In this document: in pieces, positions 44,225 to 54,739 of the stretch | Layout: each line of letters begins with the position of its first letter | Position numbering within the stretch: the first letter of the stretch is position 1 | DNA from: Diphasiastrum complanatum | Lineage: Eukaryota > Streptophyta > Lycopodiopsida > Lycopodiales > Lycopodiaceae | NCBI GenBank assembly: GCA_029204225.1 | Contig: CM055101.1 | Coordinates: forward strand, 32,371,683 to 32,435,682 | DNA length: 64,000 nucleotides | Reading direction: 5' to 3' | Translations under genes and position numbers: made by a program | The notes under the pieces: generated by a model | Database searches by the model: none | What the model was told of the DNA's origin: nothing | What the model saw: only the letters and a program-made list of their open reading frames with translations

Positions 44225-47189
44225 ATGGCAGACGAAGGGGATGCCGGGGCATTTGATTTTGATGAGTTTGTAGAAGCAGAGCCTTCTGAAGAAATTCTTA
44301 CTCGAATCGAACAAAAATCTCATCTGGTGGAGCAACTTATCAGACAGTGAGTTGCCAACATTATCATTAATGAAGTTTCTTATGCTGATCAATGACATAA
44401 ATATTCAGTTTTTGCAGGTAAGGATTTTATCTTTGCAAACGTAGTATCAAATTGAGTAAATAAAGAGCCAGGTTTTGGAAGGACATTTTCTTTAATCAAT
44501 GACTCCCAATAGTTGCTATGTCCTCTTGGTTTTCTAAAGAGAGTATCAACCCTTGATGAATCCGATTGAGCCTTTTATGTCTTTCTGAATGTCTTCAGCA
44601 AAAAACAATCTGTTAAACGATACTCAGATCATTTTGCTATTAGATCTATCACCATGTTTATCTAATCCAGCACTATTGTTTTTCTATGGATCTGGATTTG
44701 GACTGGTGCTTTGAACTTTTTGTTTTTATGGTGGTTTTATGGCAACTGAATATCAAGGCAGATACAAGTTTTGAAGCTTTTTGAAAACTTTCAAAAACCT
44801 GCAACTGTGTGGCAACGAGGTTTTTTACGAATTGTAGCACTGAAGTCTGCTAGTTTTTGATGATCGAGGTGTTAGAAAACCGACTTGATCATACAAGTAA
44901 CCCAGGACAAGATTCCTTTTCTTGTTAGACAATAGCCAAACACATGAGAGAGAGCACAAGTGATGGAAACTCCAACTATGTCCCATTGCAAATGAGGTAG
45001 GGCGCACTACATACTTATAAACTTTGGTCTATGCTGAAAAGTAGAAGCAAAAACAAAAGCAGCCTAAAAGCAATTACCTAATTAATGTCTCTCTATATGG
45101 TAAAAGCACCAACACCTATCTATAGCAAAACTTGTTTAACTATAGTCTAACTTGACTTTTACTAAATATAGGTAAGGGCCCCTAGAAATAGCACGTAGGC
45201 ATGGCCTAATTGATCTAGATGACAACATTAGGGGTATTAATGTAAACATTAACGAACTAATTGAGCATCCCCAATAGAAAGATGAAATGCATGGAATACT
45301 TCCTCACACAAAGTAACTAATACTCCCCCTCAAATACTTTCTCACACAAAGTACTTGACATTATCTTTTCGATGGAATCTCACACATAGAGTCACTTGCT
45401 CCAAACAACTTTCCATCTTAGAAAGCATCTCATCATGACATCTATTTGTCTTGACACTTTGTCATATGCAAACTTTCCAACTGGTGTACGTCCATCTTCC
45501 TTGAAGAAACTTAAGAAGACTTCATTTTCTAAGATTAATCAGTAACCTGTCAATAGAAATGAACCGTATTGTTTTTCTTGAGGCAAGAAGAAACAACTTA
45601 TCTTCAACAAATTTTCCTAGTAGAATTGATCTGACTTGGTACCACCATACGAACGATCAACTATGACTTGGATGGTATCCAAGAATTACTTGACAACCAC
45701 AACAAACAATCACTTCGATTAATCATAAATCTCAAGTGTCAGGCCACCAGGCCGATAAGCAATAAGTAATGTCCATGAAGAAATCACCCATCAAAGTCTG
45801 CAAGCACTCCATGTTTAATGCATACGATTTTCTAGTAAACTGGTGACTATTTTGATGGAGTTATTGGAGTCTCTAGCCAAGCTGAATCACATCAATGAAT
45901 GGACATGCAAGAAGTGCCATTGCTGCTATACATGTACTACATGAATATTATGCTCAAAGAATCAATAAAAATCTTCACTTTGAAGATTTGCTGCCAAGAA
46001 GCTGTTATCTGATTATGCGTCCAGTGTCCACAAATGTACATAAAATCTACACAAATCTTTATGGCACATTTTTCTTCATCGTAGCTGTGGTCATCATAGG
46101 TATTGATCCTTATAAGCTTCTCCAGATTGATGGCTACGGATCACTCAGTTTTGGACGATTGGAATAGATGACATAGCTCATTCTTGCAGATACTGATTAG
46201 CACAGATGAATGCGAAAAGAAAATGGAAGAAACAATGATCTCACATTGCACGTAGAGAATGAAGCTGCTTTCCGTATGCATCCAGCCTGAAAATTTCTGT
46301 GCGCTCAAAGACAATCAAGCATTTATTGTTAGTATTCAAGTTAGTTGCATTTACTGAGCAGACTTTCAAAATACTTGACAACAAATAAAGTGACCGTTTT
46401 CATTCTTGGTCTCCTCGCTTTTGCCATGATTTCTATTTTCTTATTTTGGTTACTTTTTGAGTGCTATTTTGGTGTTGCCATGTTCCTTTTCGAGTTTTTT
46501 ATAACATATTCCATGCGATATGTATCTGATTTTAGAAATTTCTTCTAGGTCCAAGTTTACAGAGGCATTGAAGTTAGCCTTGGAAGATGCTCCAACAAGA
46601 ACAAGAGATGAGAGATGCAAGGTTCGTGTGTGCTTGAGCTTAAATCAGCTTCCTGTTGTGTTTGTGATTTGAGTTCATGATTGTGAACATGATTATTGTA
46701 TATGATTTCATTGATGGAGTGCACCTATTAAGAATATTTTAGCTTTGTAAATATCACTTCTGGGAACCATATTTACTATGTTTTGTAAATGATATAGATT
46801 TTTATCATTCAGTTGATTTGTGGTTAGTAGCCTGTTATACTTATGAATTTTGTAATCCTTGATTGCAGTCAGCAAATTGGATTGTGGTGCATCGAGTACT
46901 TATGGCAACTAGGGACCTTGAATCACTCTTGTCCACTTTAGAACCAGAATACGATGACATCTTAATGAAGTACGTCTTTCTCAACAAAGCACTGTGGGTT
47001 TCTGCTGAACTTTTAGTTATACACAAGCTGTAACTGTCATGTGCATGATGTAGGTACTTGTATCGAGGCCTTGCGACTGGAGATAGGCCCACATGTGATC
47101 AGTGCCTCCGCTTGCACGAGAAGTTGACAGAAAGAGCAGGAATGGGATGCATAATCAGAATTCTTGCTGATAGATGGAATCTCGTGTAG
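44225..47189 (+). CDS. ARPC5: Actin-related protein 2/3 complex subunit 5 (ARPC5, p16)
   Basis: Four coding exons: 44225-44346, 46549-46621, 46869-46969 and 47054-47189 (TAG). All introns are GT-AG (aca|gtgagt; ctag|gtcc; aag|gttcgt; gcag|tcag; aa|gtacgt; tag|gtac) and the phases match, giving 143 residues, close to the roughly 132 of Arabidopsis ARPC5A. Protein landmarks: FDFDEFVEAEPSEEILTRIE, FTEALKLALEDAPTRTRDER, CKSANWIVVHRVLMA, YDDILMKYLYRGLATGDRPT, CDQCLRLHEKLTERAGMGCI. ARPC5 is the small helical subunit linking Arp2 to the seven-subunit Arp2/3 complex, which nucleates branched actin; plant mutants (crooked) have distorted trichomes. The ending ILADRWNLV differs from the LTDTVNTV-type ending I recall in Arabidopsis. 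The frame is intact with no stops. No single long ORF reveals the gene because the exons are short. Confidence 0.96.
44870..45259 (-). repeat. LTR of the J family inside ARPC5 intron 1
   Basis: It is collinear with the J LTR at 14219-14628: tgttagaaaac, catacaagtaacc, aactccaactatgtcccatt, ttaatgtctct, taaaagcac-aacacctatc, gacttttactaaatatagg and acattaggggta-taatg. At 45330, on the internal side, the minus strand reads tttgagggggagt, a polypurine-like tract, so this may be the 3' LTR of a minus-strand element whose other end is gone. It lies antisense within the 2.2-kb first intron. Confidence 0.75.
45260..46540. other. Remainder of ARPC5 intron 1
   Basis: About 1.3 kb. The first 450 bases may be 3' internal sequence of the J-family element. 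A 90-codon frame at 45895-46167 is not recognisable. Confidence 0.4.
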
Positions 47190-47879
47190 TATTGTGCCAG
47201 GCACGAATTTGCAAGAAATTTTTTAGGTTTAATGTATTGCAGTGTGCACAAACAAGGTGCATAATCTACATGTAAGACACTAGCTTCGTCAATTGCATAC
47301 AGGTAGGTATCTATAGAAGGAATAGACAATGTATAAAAACTCCGGACTCACAAACCATTATTTGAAATCACTTGAAATATTCTTTAAATTTGTTACATTT
47401 TTGCAACCTATCTGATTGCAAATTTAGGAACAATTTGTTATCAAGTAGCTGTTTGATGGATCAAACAAGCAGAGGTCACTGCTCAGATACTGCATCATTC
47501 TCTTGGATGACTATGGGTGCAGGTTTTCGGGCCATTTGTACACTAATAGACATCATATAGTTTACTTTTTAGTAAATTGTCACTCCCATGGCCAATTTCA
47601 GGCGCCCATTCCTGTTTTTAACTTTATCAAAATTCAAATGCAAATATCGCACAATTCTAGATGGAATACAATCATGCTTCAAATTCAAATATAATCATGT
47701 CGCATGATTCATAACATTATAAATAAGTTTCAAACTCAAATGTAACCTCAAATATGTTATACATGAGAGTCGAATAAAAGGTCATCAGAGACATCTAAAC
47801 TCCATTGTCCACACACACACAGAGGAAGGCTATGCTACAACAATGTGGGAGTGCCTTATCTCTTTTACTATGCTCCTGA
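47190..47879. other. ARPC5 3' flank
   Basis: Includes the ARPC5 3' UTR. No other gene was recognised before the copia remnant at 47880. Confidence 0.4.
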
Positions 47880-48629
47880 ATTGCAGCTTCCTTATTGTCT
47901 TATGAGTTTGATTGTACAGGGTGACATTTTGAAGAAATCGAAATAGTATTTTGATATATATCAGTTGTTGGGGCAAAAATTGTCGATTGCATCTGGTCCT
48001 TGCCCTTCAAATCAATCAATTGATCTTCAATAATAGTCATCCTGCTAGTGAAAACTTTATAGGTTTTGATGTTGTACAGTCTATGTAGTCCATCAGAAAT
48101 ACAATAGCCAACAAAAATTGGAAAGAATTTTGAAAGAATGCTCATTTGATTTCCTTCTGTTGTCTTTTGAGACATGAGCATAGGCAGTACATCCGAATAC
48201 TCTCAAGTGTTTCAGTGAAGGTTTGCATCCTGTCCAAACTTCATGAGGGGCTTTGCTGTCAGGGAGGCCTTTAGTTATACATCGATTGCTATCGATACAG
48301 CATGTTGCCAAAACGATTTGGGAAACAAAGCATGAGTTATCATGCATGTGGTAGACTCGAATAAGGTCATGTTCTTCCTTTGTGTTAGTCCATTCGACTG
48401 TGGAGAATAGGGAGCAACAAAAACTATCGTTCGATGCCTATGGCTGAACAATAGTCTTTGAACTCGTTTGAGATGTATTCACCATCTTTGTCGCTCCTGA
48501 GAGCTTTGATTCTTTTGTTTGTGTCTACAACTCAGCACTCTCTTTAAATTGATTGAAAAATTGGAAGGCCTCAGATTTGTGCTTCATAAAATAGATAGTA
48601 AATCTTTAGAATAGTCATGTATGTGTTGT
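47880..48629 (-). pseudogene. Copia integrase remnant, distal part of element A
   Basis: On the minus strand: KALRSDKDGEYISNEFKDYC (the integrase second-Asp region, normally RSDNGGEY), then SRMD-type text, KGLPDSKAPHEVWTGCKPSL, KHLRVFGCTAYAHVSKDNRR and, after a frameshift, YKVFTSRMTIIEDQLIDLKG. This is the C-terminal half of copia integrase. The Asn-Gly after the Asp are changed and several stops occur. It ends near 47880 with no RT or RNase H, so element A is truncated here. Confidence 0.85.
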
Positions 48630-49054
48630 AGGCTGAATAGTCGATAAATCATTCTTGATGGCTTGTCATGTATTGTGTTGCTCCAGAATCGAGGAATTAT
48701 TCCTTCGATTGTTCGACATGGTGTTGGTTCACCATGAAGGCCTCTTGCTCATCGTCATCGTCTTCTTGAACCTTCTGCTTCGCGTTGGCTGCATGGGCTT
48801 GTTGATCCAACTGTTTCTTCTTATCGTTGTTGAATTTCAAGATCCGACAATCTTGGATTTCGTGGTTTGTCCTCTTGCAGTACTTGCATAAGAGTCTTTT
48901 CTTGTTTTGAGTAGGTTGTAGATTCTGCGTCTTCTGTGACTGTTTCTGATTATCGTCTATGTCTAATCTGACTCTCCAAAAACTGAATCCTCTACATTGA
49001 ACATGTATTTCCATAACTTTTCAATCTTTCACCTTGTTGACTGAAGGCAGGTCT
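48630..49054 (-). pseudogene. Rearranged pre-integrase / Gag knuckle / protease patch of element A
   Basis: Minus strand from 49054: DLPSVNKVKD continues the pre-integrase frame that is cut at 60462 by element B. It then runs into a second Gag zinc knuckle (C-K-Y-C-KRTN-H-EIQD-C-RILKF) and protease (FLDSGATQYMTSHQE), after which integrase resumes at 48629. The order pre-integrase, then knuckle, then protease is not that of an intact element, so A is a mosaic at this point. Confidence 0.75.
49050..49054. other. Left target-site duplication of element B (GGTCT)
   Basis: GGTCT immediately precedes the B 5' LTR; AGTCT at 60462-60466 follows the 3' LTR. Removing B and one copy restores a continuous copia frame (QNLVQ then DLPSV), which supports the GGTCT form as original. 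Confidence 0.8.
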
Positions 49055-49711
49055 TGTTGGATTATTCTCCTTCTTACCAATCATGTAAACAATTTTAATC
49101 TTCATCTATTGTTTATCTAGTTTTGCGAATTTTCCCGTGTGTTTACACAATCTGCAAAATTACAAGTGTTTTTCACAGTCTGCAGAATTACACGGAGTTT
49201 AACGACAATGTCGCATTTTTTGCCTGACAAAAATCTTGTGTAAAAACAGTGTCGCATTTTTTGCCTAACAGAAATCTCGTGTAAAAATGCAGTGTCGCAT
49301 TTTTTGCCTGTCAAAAATCTCGTGCAAATATGCAGTGTTTCATTTTTCGCTTTTTCCAAAGAGCCTCAAATTTTAAGAAAATGACTCTGGCAAAGTGTGG
49401 GGCAATCCTAAATGAGATTTAAAGGCACCTTCGGCTTTTTCGGCATTTTGCAAAAAATCCGACAGTATCGCCTATGGCTGTTTTAGTTCATTTCTGCAGA
49501 GCTACAGTTTTGGTTCATTTATGCAGATAGAATGTTTACGACCAATTTCATCGCTTATCAGCAATCAATGACAAGGACCAGATGGATGCCAGCGGATCAC
49601 CAACCAACTGGTGATCATAATTGACGACCTAATTTCTTAGTATAAATAGTTGTTCATTTCATACAAATTAATTCATTGAAAATCAAAACTATCAGAAGCG
49701 TTTGAATAGTT

Positions 49712-49793
<82 letters not shown>

Positions 49794-50282
49794 CATGTGA
49801 GCTTGAACACTCATGAGCATTCTAGCTCACTTCTTAGAGTTGTTTTAGAGATTGCTATTGCGCTACTGCTCATCAGCATTGCGCATTAATTTAGACTTTC
49901 ATTTTAGCCGCTCAGAGATAACATAGAGTACACGGCTTCGATCCGTAACCTATTGTACTCATTTACTTCTATTTCGTTTTGAATCAATACTATTCCTTAT
50001 TGTGTTTAATTTCGTCTCAGATTGTATGCATTTTTGTATTTCTTCGCGACTAATTATTTGTCTGATGATCTTTAATGCATAATTGTTTGGCTACGTAATC
50101 ACTGTAGTACTGACGATTTCAAAGTTAGTTACTATAAGTTCAAACGTGATTTCTATCACTATTGTCTTGTTTGAAATTGAACGTAGTCATGCATTGGAAA
50201 GATGAAGATAGTTTATTCCGCCATGCACGAAAGTTTTTTTTTTCGAGCTAGACCTATCTTCTGCACATACCACTTTCCGACA
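49055..50282 (+). repeat. 5' LTR of element B
   Basis: TGTTGGATTATTCTCC to CTTTCCGACA, 1,228 bp. It contains about four copies of a 44-bp repeat (gtgtcgcattttttgcct...aaatct-gtg-aaa, 49209-49345) and a CT microsatellite (49714-49790). It is longer than the 3' LTR (1,005 bp), mainly because 49791-50041 is missing from the other copy. Confidence 0.93.
49714..49790. repeat. (CT)n microsatellite in the B 5' LTR
   Basis: 77 bases of pure CT. The same site in the 3' LTR has 123 bases, so the tract has changed length since insertion. Confidence 0.97.
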
Positions 50283-50904
50283 TGTTATCAGAGATAAATC
50301 ATTATTCTTTATCTGATTCCAACTTGGTATCAGAGCGAAATCATTATTCTTTATCTGATTCCAATATGATATCAGAGTGAAAGCTCTAATACTTCATACC
50401 TTTCGCAATATCAGATTGATATCATACTCTTCAGTTCTTTTTGAATCAATACTATTCCTTATTGTGTTTAATTTCGTCTCAGATTGTATGCATTTTTGTA
50501 TTTCTTCGTGACTAATTATTTGTCTGATGATCTTTAATGCATAATTGTTTGGCTATGTAATCACTGTAGTACTGACGATTTCAAAGTTAGTTACTATAAG
50601 TTCAAACGTGATTTCTATCACTATTGTCTTGTTTGAAATTGAACGTAGTCATGCATTGGAAAGATGAAGATAGTTTATTCCGCCATGCACGAAAGTTTTT
50701 TTTTTCGAGCTAGACCTATCTTCTGCACATACCACTTTCCGACATGGTATCAGAGATAAATCATTATTCTTTATCTGATTCCAACTTGGTATCAGAGCGA
50801 AATCATTATTCTTTATCTGATTCCAATATGATATCAGAGTGAAAGCTCTAATACTTCATACCTTTCGCAATATCAGATTGATATCATACTCTTCAGTTCT
50901 TTTC
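49980..50904 (+). repeat. 462-bp tandem duplication spanning LTR end, PBS and leader of B
   Basis: tgaatcaatactattcctta starts at 49980 and again at 50442. The two units match almost base for base through ...atcatactcttcagttcttt. Each carries the last 300 bases of the LTR, the CCGACA end and a PBS (tgttatcagag at 50283, tggtatcagag at 50745). A short T run at the junctions is the likely microhomology. Confidence 0.92.
50745..50757 (+). other. Intact PBS copy in the duplicated leader of B
   Basis: tggtatcagagat follows the second CCGACA end. The first copy (50283) has tgttatcagag. PBS-like phrases also recur within each unit (cttggtatcagagcg, atgatatcagagtg). Confidence 0.8.
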
Positions 50905-50990
50905 AACCTTTAGTATCAGAGAATTGATTTCTTATTGTTGGCATTACCACATCTTAGCGTCATCGATACAATCGACAGACTAAGTTCCAG

Positions 50991-51720
50991 ATGGAGTCTC
51001 AAAGTAAAGCTGGTCTTATCGCAGACAAGCTGAATGGATCCAATTATCATTTGTGGAAATTTAAGATGAAGACCTTGTTAATCGCCAACGAATTATGGGA
51101 TGTTGTCACAAGTACAGAAGTAAAACCTGAAGACGACTCAAAGTGAAGATCGAAGGATGGTAAAGCTTTCGCGCTTATTATCCTCAATATATCAGATACA
51201 TAGATTGGACACATAGTTGAAGCTAAAACGTCAAGAAACGTTCGGGACATTTTGAACTCACTATATGACGTGAGGGACGTAACTATTAAGTTACATCTAC
51301 GAAGGAAATTCTTCACATTCAAAATGTCTACTGGTGATTCTCTTTAGAGTCACATTAACCAGTTTAAGAATCTTTTGCAACAGATGGTCATTAGACGATC
51401 AAGACGCAATTATGACATTGCTTTCAAGCTTGCCCTCTACATATGAGAACTGGGTGATGATCATATCGACACACTCAGATTTAATTCTTACCAGAGTTAT
51501 CACTATGCTGCTGCTAGAAAAGCTCCAAGAAGACTGCAACGAATCTGAAACAAACTCAAGGTCAAGAACAATCATCGAATTCAAAGTCGAAGAAGAAGAT
51601 GTTTTGCAGGTATTGCAAGCGCAATAACCATGAGATCAAGGATTGCCGAATTCTCCAAGCGAAGAACGCACCTGATCAACAAGCAAACACAGTCTCATCA
51701 TCTCCCTAGGTCGAAGTGGA
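50991..51720 (+). pseudogene. Gag of element B
   Basis: ATG at 50991 starts MESQSKAGLIADKLNGSNYH, LWKFKMKTLLIANELWDVV, which is a UBN2-type Gag. In-frame stops occur at codon 52 (TGA at 51144, where relatives have Trp in KWR) and codon 71 (TAG at 51201, where relatives have Gln in DTQIS). After frameshifts the Gag core continues at 51334-51627 and the zinc knuckle C-R-Y-C-KRNN-H-EIKD-C lies at 51608-51649. Confidence 0.9.
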
Positions 51721-52607
51721 CGAAGGCGCATTCATGTTCAAAGATCAAAGGGCATTTTTGGATGATTCATGGTTTTTGGATTCTGGAGCAACTCAACATA
51801 TGACCAATCAACATGAGATCTTCGACTCACACTCCTTACAACACGAATAAATTTGTTCATCTTGGTGACAATAGTACTCACACTATTGAAGGTGAAGGTA
51901 CTATAAGATTGCGATTCCAGCATGATCAATTCAAATTACTATCAAAGGTTTTATATGCTCCTAAACTCTCTACAAATCTGTTATCAGTGAGTAGAATTAC
52001 AGATTTAGGTTATAAGGTAAAATTCGAATCTGATCAATGCAAAACTATTGATAGGAGTGATAAGATCCTTGCACTCGACAAGAGGCAGGATTACTTATAT
52101 AGATTGGCACACTGTTATTCTGAGTCTAGTCAAGCCTTGAAAACCTTTGTTCTAGTCAATAAAGCATTACTATGGCATCACCGCTTAGGACATGTGAATC
52201 ATGCATCTATTTTGAACATGACCAAACAATCCATGGTCCTTGATCTCGACTATCCTTCTAGTAAGGTCGATCTCCTTGTTTGTCATAGCTGCATCTTTGG
52301 AAAGCAGGCTAGGATTTCTTTTAGATCAAACCATATGCATGTAACAAAAGATCTATTAGATGTTGTTCATACAAATGCAAACTCCTTCATTACTAAATGC
52401 AAAGTACTTCATTACCTTTATTGACAAATTCTCCAGAAGAACAATTGTTTATTTCATTAAACAGAAATCAAAGGCTTTCATCAAATTCAGACAATTCAAA
52501 GAGCATGCCGAGAATCAAACTGACAAATGAATCAAAGCATTGAGGTCAGATAATGGGGGAGAATACATCTCCAACGAATTCAAGGATTACCACCTTAACA
52601 ACGGCAT
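51721..52607 (+). pseudogene. Protease, pre-integrase and first part of integrase of B
   Basis: WFLDSGATQHMTNQ (protease, intact D-S-G) lies near 51775. The 51813-52424 frame continues with FVHLGDNSTHTIEGEGTIRL, LYAPKLSTNLLSVSRITDLG, LLWHHRLGHVNHASIL and CHSCIFGKQARISF. Integrase follows with stops, reaching RSDNGGEYISNEFKDYHLNN near 52540-52605, where element C interrupts between the second catalytic Asp and the catalytic Glu. Confidence 0.9.
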
Positions 52608-52612
52608 TGAAC
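52608..52612. other. Target-site duplication of element C (TGAAC), left copy
   Basis: TGAAC precedes the C 5' LTR and recurs exactly at 57187-57191 after the 3' LTR. Reading across without C continues the integrase frame of B (NNGIE, then QQSITLYSPQSNGLAEKKN). Confidence 0.95.
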
Positions 52613-53313
52613 TGTGAAGAATTGCCAAAAATTGGCAAATCTAGCTTGATCAAAAACCATGTAGAATAGTGTAAATTGTGTACACAAGTGGGTCCCACAC
52701 ATGTGAGGCCATGATGCCACATGGGAAACCCATCCTAATGTAGGTTAGGTCAAGTCAAGAGAGTTGGTCATGTCTATTTGGTGGTCATCCCTACTTTATA
52801 GGACCTACACCTAAGTTTAAGGTGAAAATTTGACCAACTAGCTACCTACCAAGCATAACTCTAGGAAATAGACTAGGGTTTCATTTTAGGTCAAGGAGAG
52901 TGAGTTAACTTCCTTATTACATGCTGGAAATCCACCTAACTTCAAGAAGGAAGTCGAATTTGGTATGTATTCCCTCTCTCCATAGTGAGAAGATAGAAAA
53001 ATTTTGGAGCTCATTGGCAATCTCAAGCTAGTTCACTATGTACATTGAGTTTTTGTGATCCAAATGAAACCAAATCAATTTCTACTTGTTTCTCAGGTTG
53101 AAGTCCATACTAAAGCCTGTAGTACACACGTGTGGGCTCGGATTTCAATGTTTATCAATGCTTTTGATTGTCAATGCTTGTTGTTTGTCAAATCGCCAAT
53201 CTAGATCAACTTTTTTGTGTCTAGTTTTTTGATAGATTGTTAAGCAAGCATCCAATCACTCTTGTGGATCTTTTGTAGATCCATTTATGGTCCTGAAGTA
53301 CAGTACTTTCACA
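52613..53313 (+). repeat. 5' LTR of element C
   Basis: TGTGAAGAATTGCC to TTTCACA, 701 bp, the same length as the 3' copy. The inner end abuts the PBS. Confidence 0.96.
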
Positions 53314-53326
53314 TGGTATCAGAGCC
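53314..53326 (+). other. Primer-binding site of element C
   Basis: tggtatcagagcc, complementary to the 3' end of initiator tRNA-Met, sits directly after the LTR. Confidence 0.93.
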
Positions 53327-54118
53327 AAGTACAAGAGCATAAGCCATTGATTTCATGCAAATCCATTTTTAGCAAGTTTTGGTGCTAAAAGCTAGTATTG
53401 AGAGGGCAAGCTAGAATCTTGATTTTGGTGAGGAGATTTGATCCCAAACTTGGTAGGGGTCCAAATCTGTACTGTCCACATGTGTGGGCACCTCTGAACC
53501 TGCATTTAATGCAAGTTATTCATTTGATCCAAAAAAATTTAATTTGTGAGCTATTGGTGTAATTTTTGGTGGAGATCCTAGGATAATCTACCAAGACCAT
53601 TTGCCATTGATTAGATTTGAATTTGTTTCATGGAATCTAATTAATCTAGGCTGAGTTCAAGTCCTATTAAGGTTAAAAACAGGTCTTGAAAGTACACCAA
53701 GAAGGAAGAAAGAGATTAAGTCATTTTTTTGTCCAAAAATAGCCAAAATTGGCAAGATTTGATTGTAAGTAGATTTCACATCATCTTATCTTCATTCCAA
53801 CTTTGTGAGGGAGTGCTAGAACTGAGATTATAAGTCCAATTGTTGGATTAGAAATCTAATTTGATTGAAAAACTACAAGAGAGAGACCTTAGTGAGATTC
53901 TAGAGACAATCAAATCCATTTCTTGGCAAGATTTGATTGAAAGTAGTTTTCACTTCATCTTATCTTCATTCCAGCTTTGTGAGGGAGTGATAGGACTGTG
54001 ATTATAAGTTCATTTATTGGATTAGAAATCAAATTTGAGTGAAACACTGCAAGTGTGAGACCTTTGTGAGTTTCAAGTCAATCAAATCTATTTCTTGTTT
54101 GTAGAAGTCACTAGTAAG
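53327..54118 (+). other. Untranslated leader of element C
   Basis: About 790 bases without coding. It holds a near-repeat: ttcatcttatcttcattcca-ctttgtgagggagtg...gattagaaatc occurs near 53780 and 53955, about 175 bases apart. Confidence 0.7.
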
Positions 54119-54736
54119 ATGGGATCTACTGGAGCATACCTTCTAGAAGCTAGTGAGAGGTTGAATTCTACAAATTATGCTATTTGGAAGGTTAGAATGG
54201 AGTCACTCTTAGTGCTCCAAGACCTTTATGAGTTCTTGATTGAAGATGAAGATGAACCTCTAGGTGCACAAGAGTTAGCTAGATACAAGAAGAGATCTAG
54301 GTTTGCACTTCATTGTGTGAAGATGAATGTGAGCAATGATTTGTTGAGAGAAGTATCAGCTTGTACTAATGCTAAAGAGGCTTGGGAGTCTTTAAAATCA
54401 ATCTATGAGTCTAGCAACACTTCTAGAGTTCTTATGCTTAGAAATCAAATTTTGCAAAGCATGAGGAGAAGTGAGGAGAGTGCACAGGATTATGTACTCA
54501 GAATCAAGTCTCTAAATAGGGAGTTGGCTTCCATTGGAGAGAAGATTCATGATGGAGAGCTTGTACAAATTGTCCTTAATGGTATAGGAGATGACTTTGC
54601 AAATTTGGTCCAAAGTTTTGCCATCCAAGACACTTTGCCAACTATAGAAAAACTTCACAGTGTATTAGTGGCTGAAGAGTGTAGGATGCTCCATGCAAAA
54701 TCTAGGATGAGTTCCTTGTCTTTGCAGGATGGTGAT
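54119..54736 (+). CDS. Gag of element C, ends at an in-frame TAG
   Basis: ATG at 54119 opens MGSTGAYLLEASERLNSTNY, AIWKVRMESLLVLQDLYEFL, the N-terminal signature of copia Gag (UBN2/DUF4219-like). The core continues with RFALHCVKMNVSNDLLREVS, SMRRSEESAQDYVLRIKSLN and FANLVQSFAIQDTLPTIEKL, 206 residues to TAG at 54737. The next codons stay in the same frame and encode the zinc knuckle and protease, so the TAG either kills a Gag-Pro polyprotein or is read through. The upstream TTG-initiated extension is not needed. The gag fragment of C2 (5780-6110) is a close relative. Confidence 0.9.
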
Positions 54737-54739
54737 TAG

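Noticed and set aside
43546-44398. Two minus-strand frames of 153 and 145 codons upstream of and across ARPC5 exon 1
   Set aside because: No family resemblance. The second overlaps a clearly real exon on the other strand. The first has low-complexity Ala/Ile and Glu/Lys tails from simple repeats.
49117-49359. 80-codon minus frame with repeated GKKCD text
   Set aside because: It is the translation of 44-bp LTR repeats; a similar frame at 59503-59781 in the other LTR confirms the origin.
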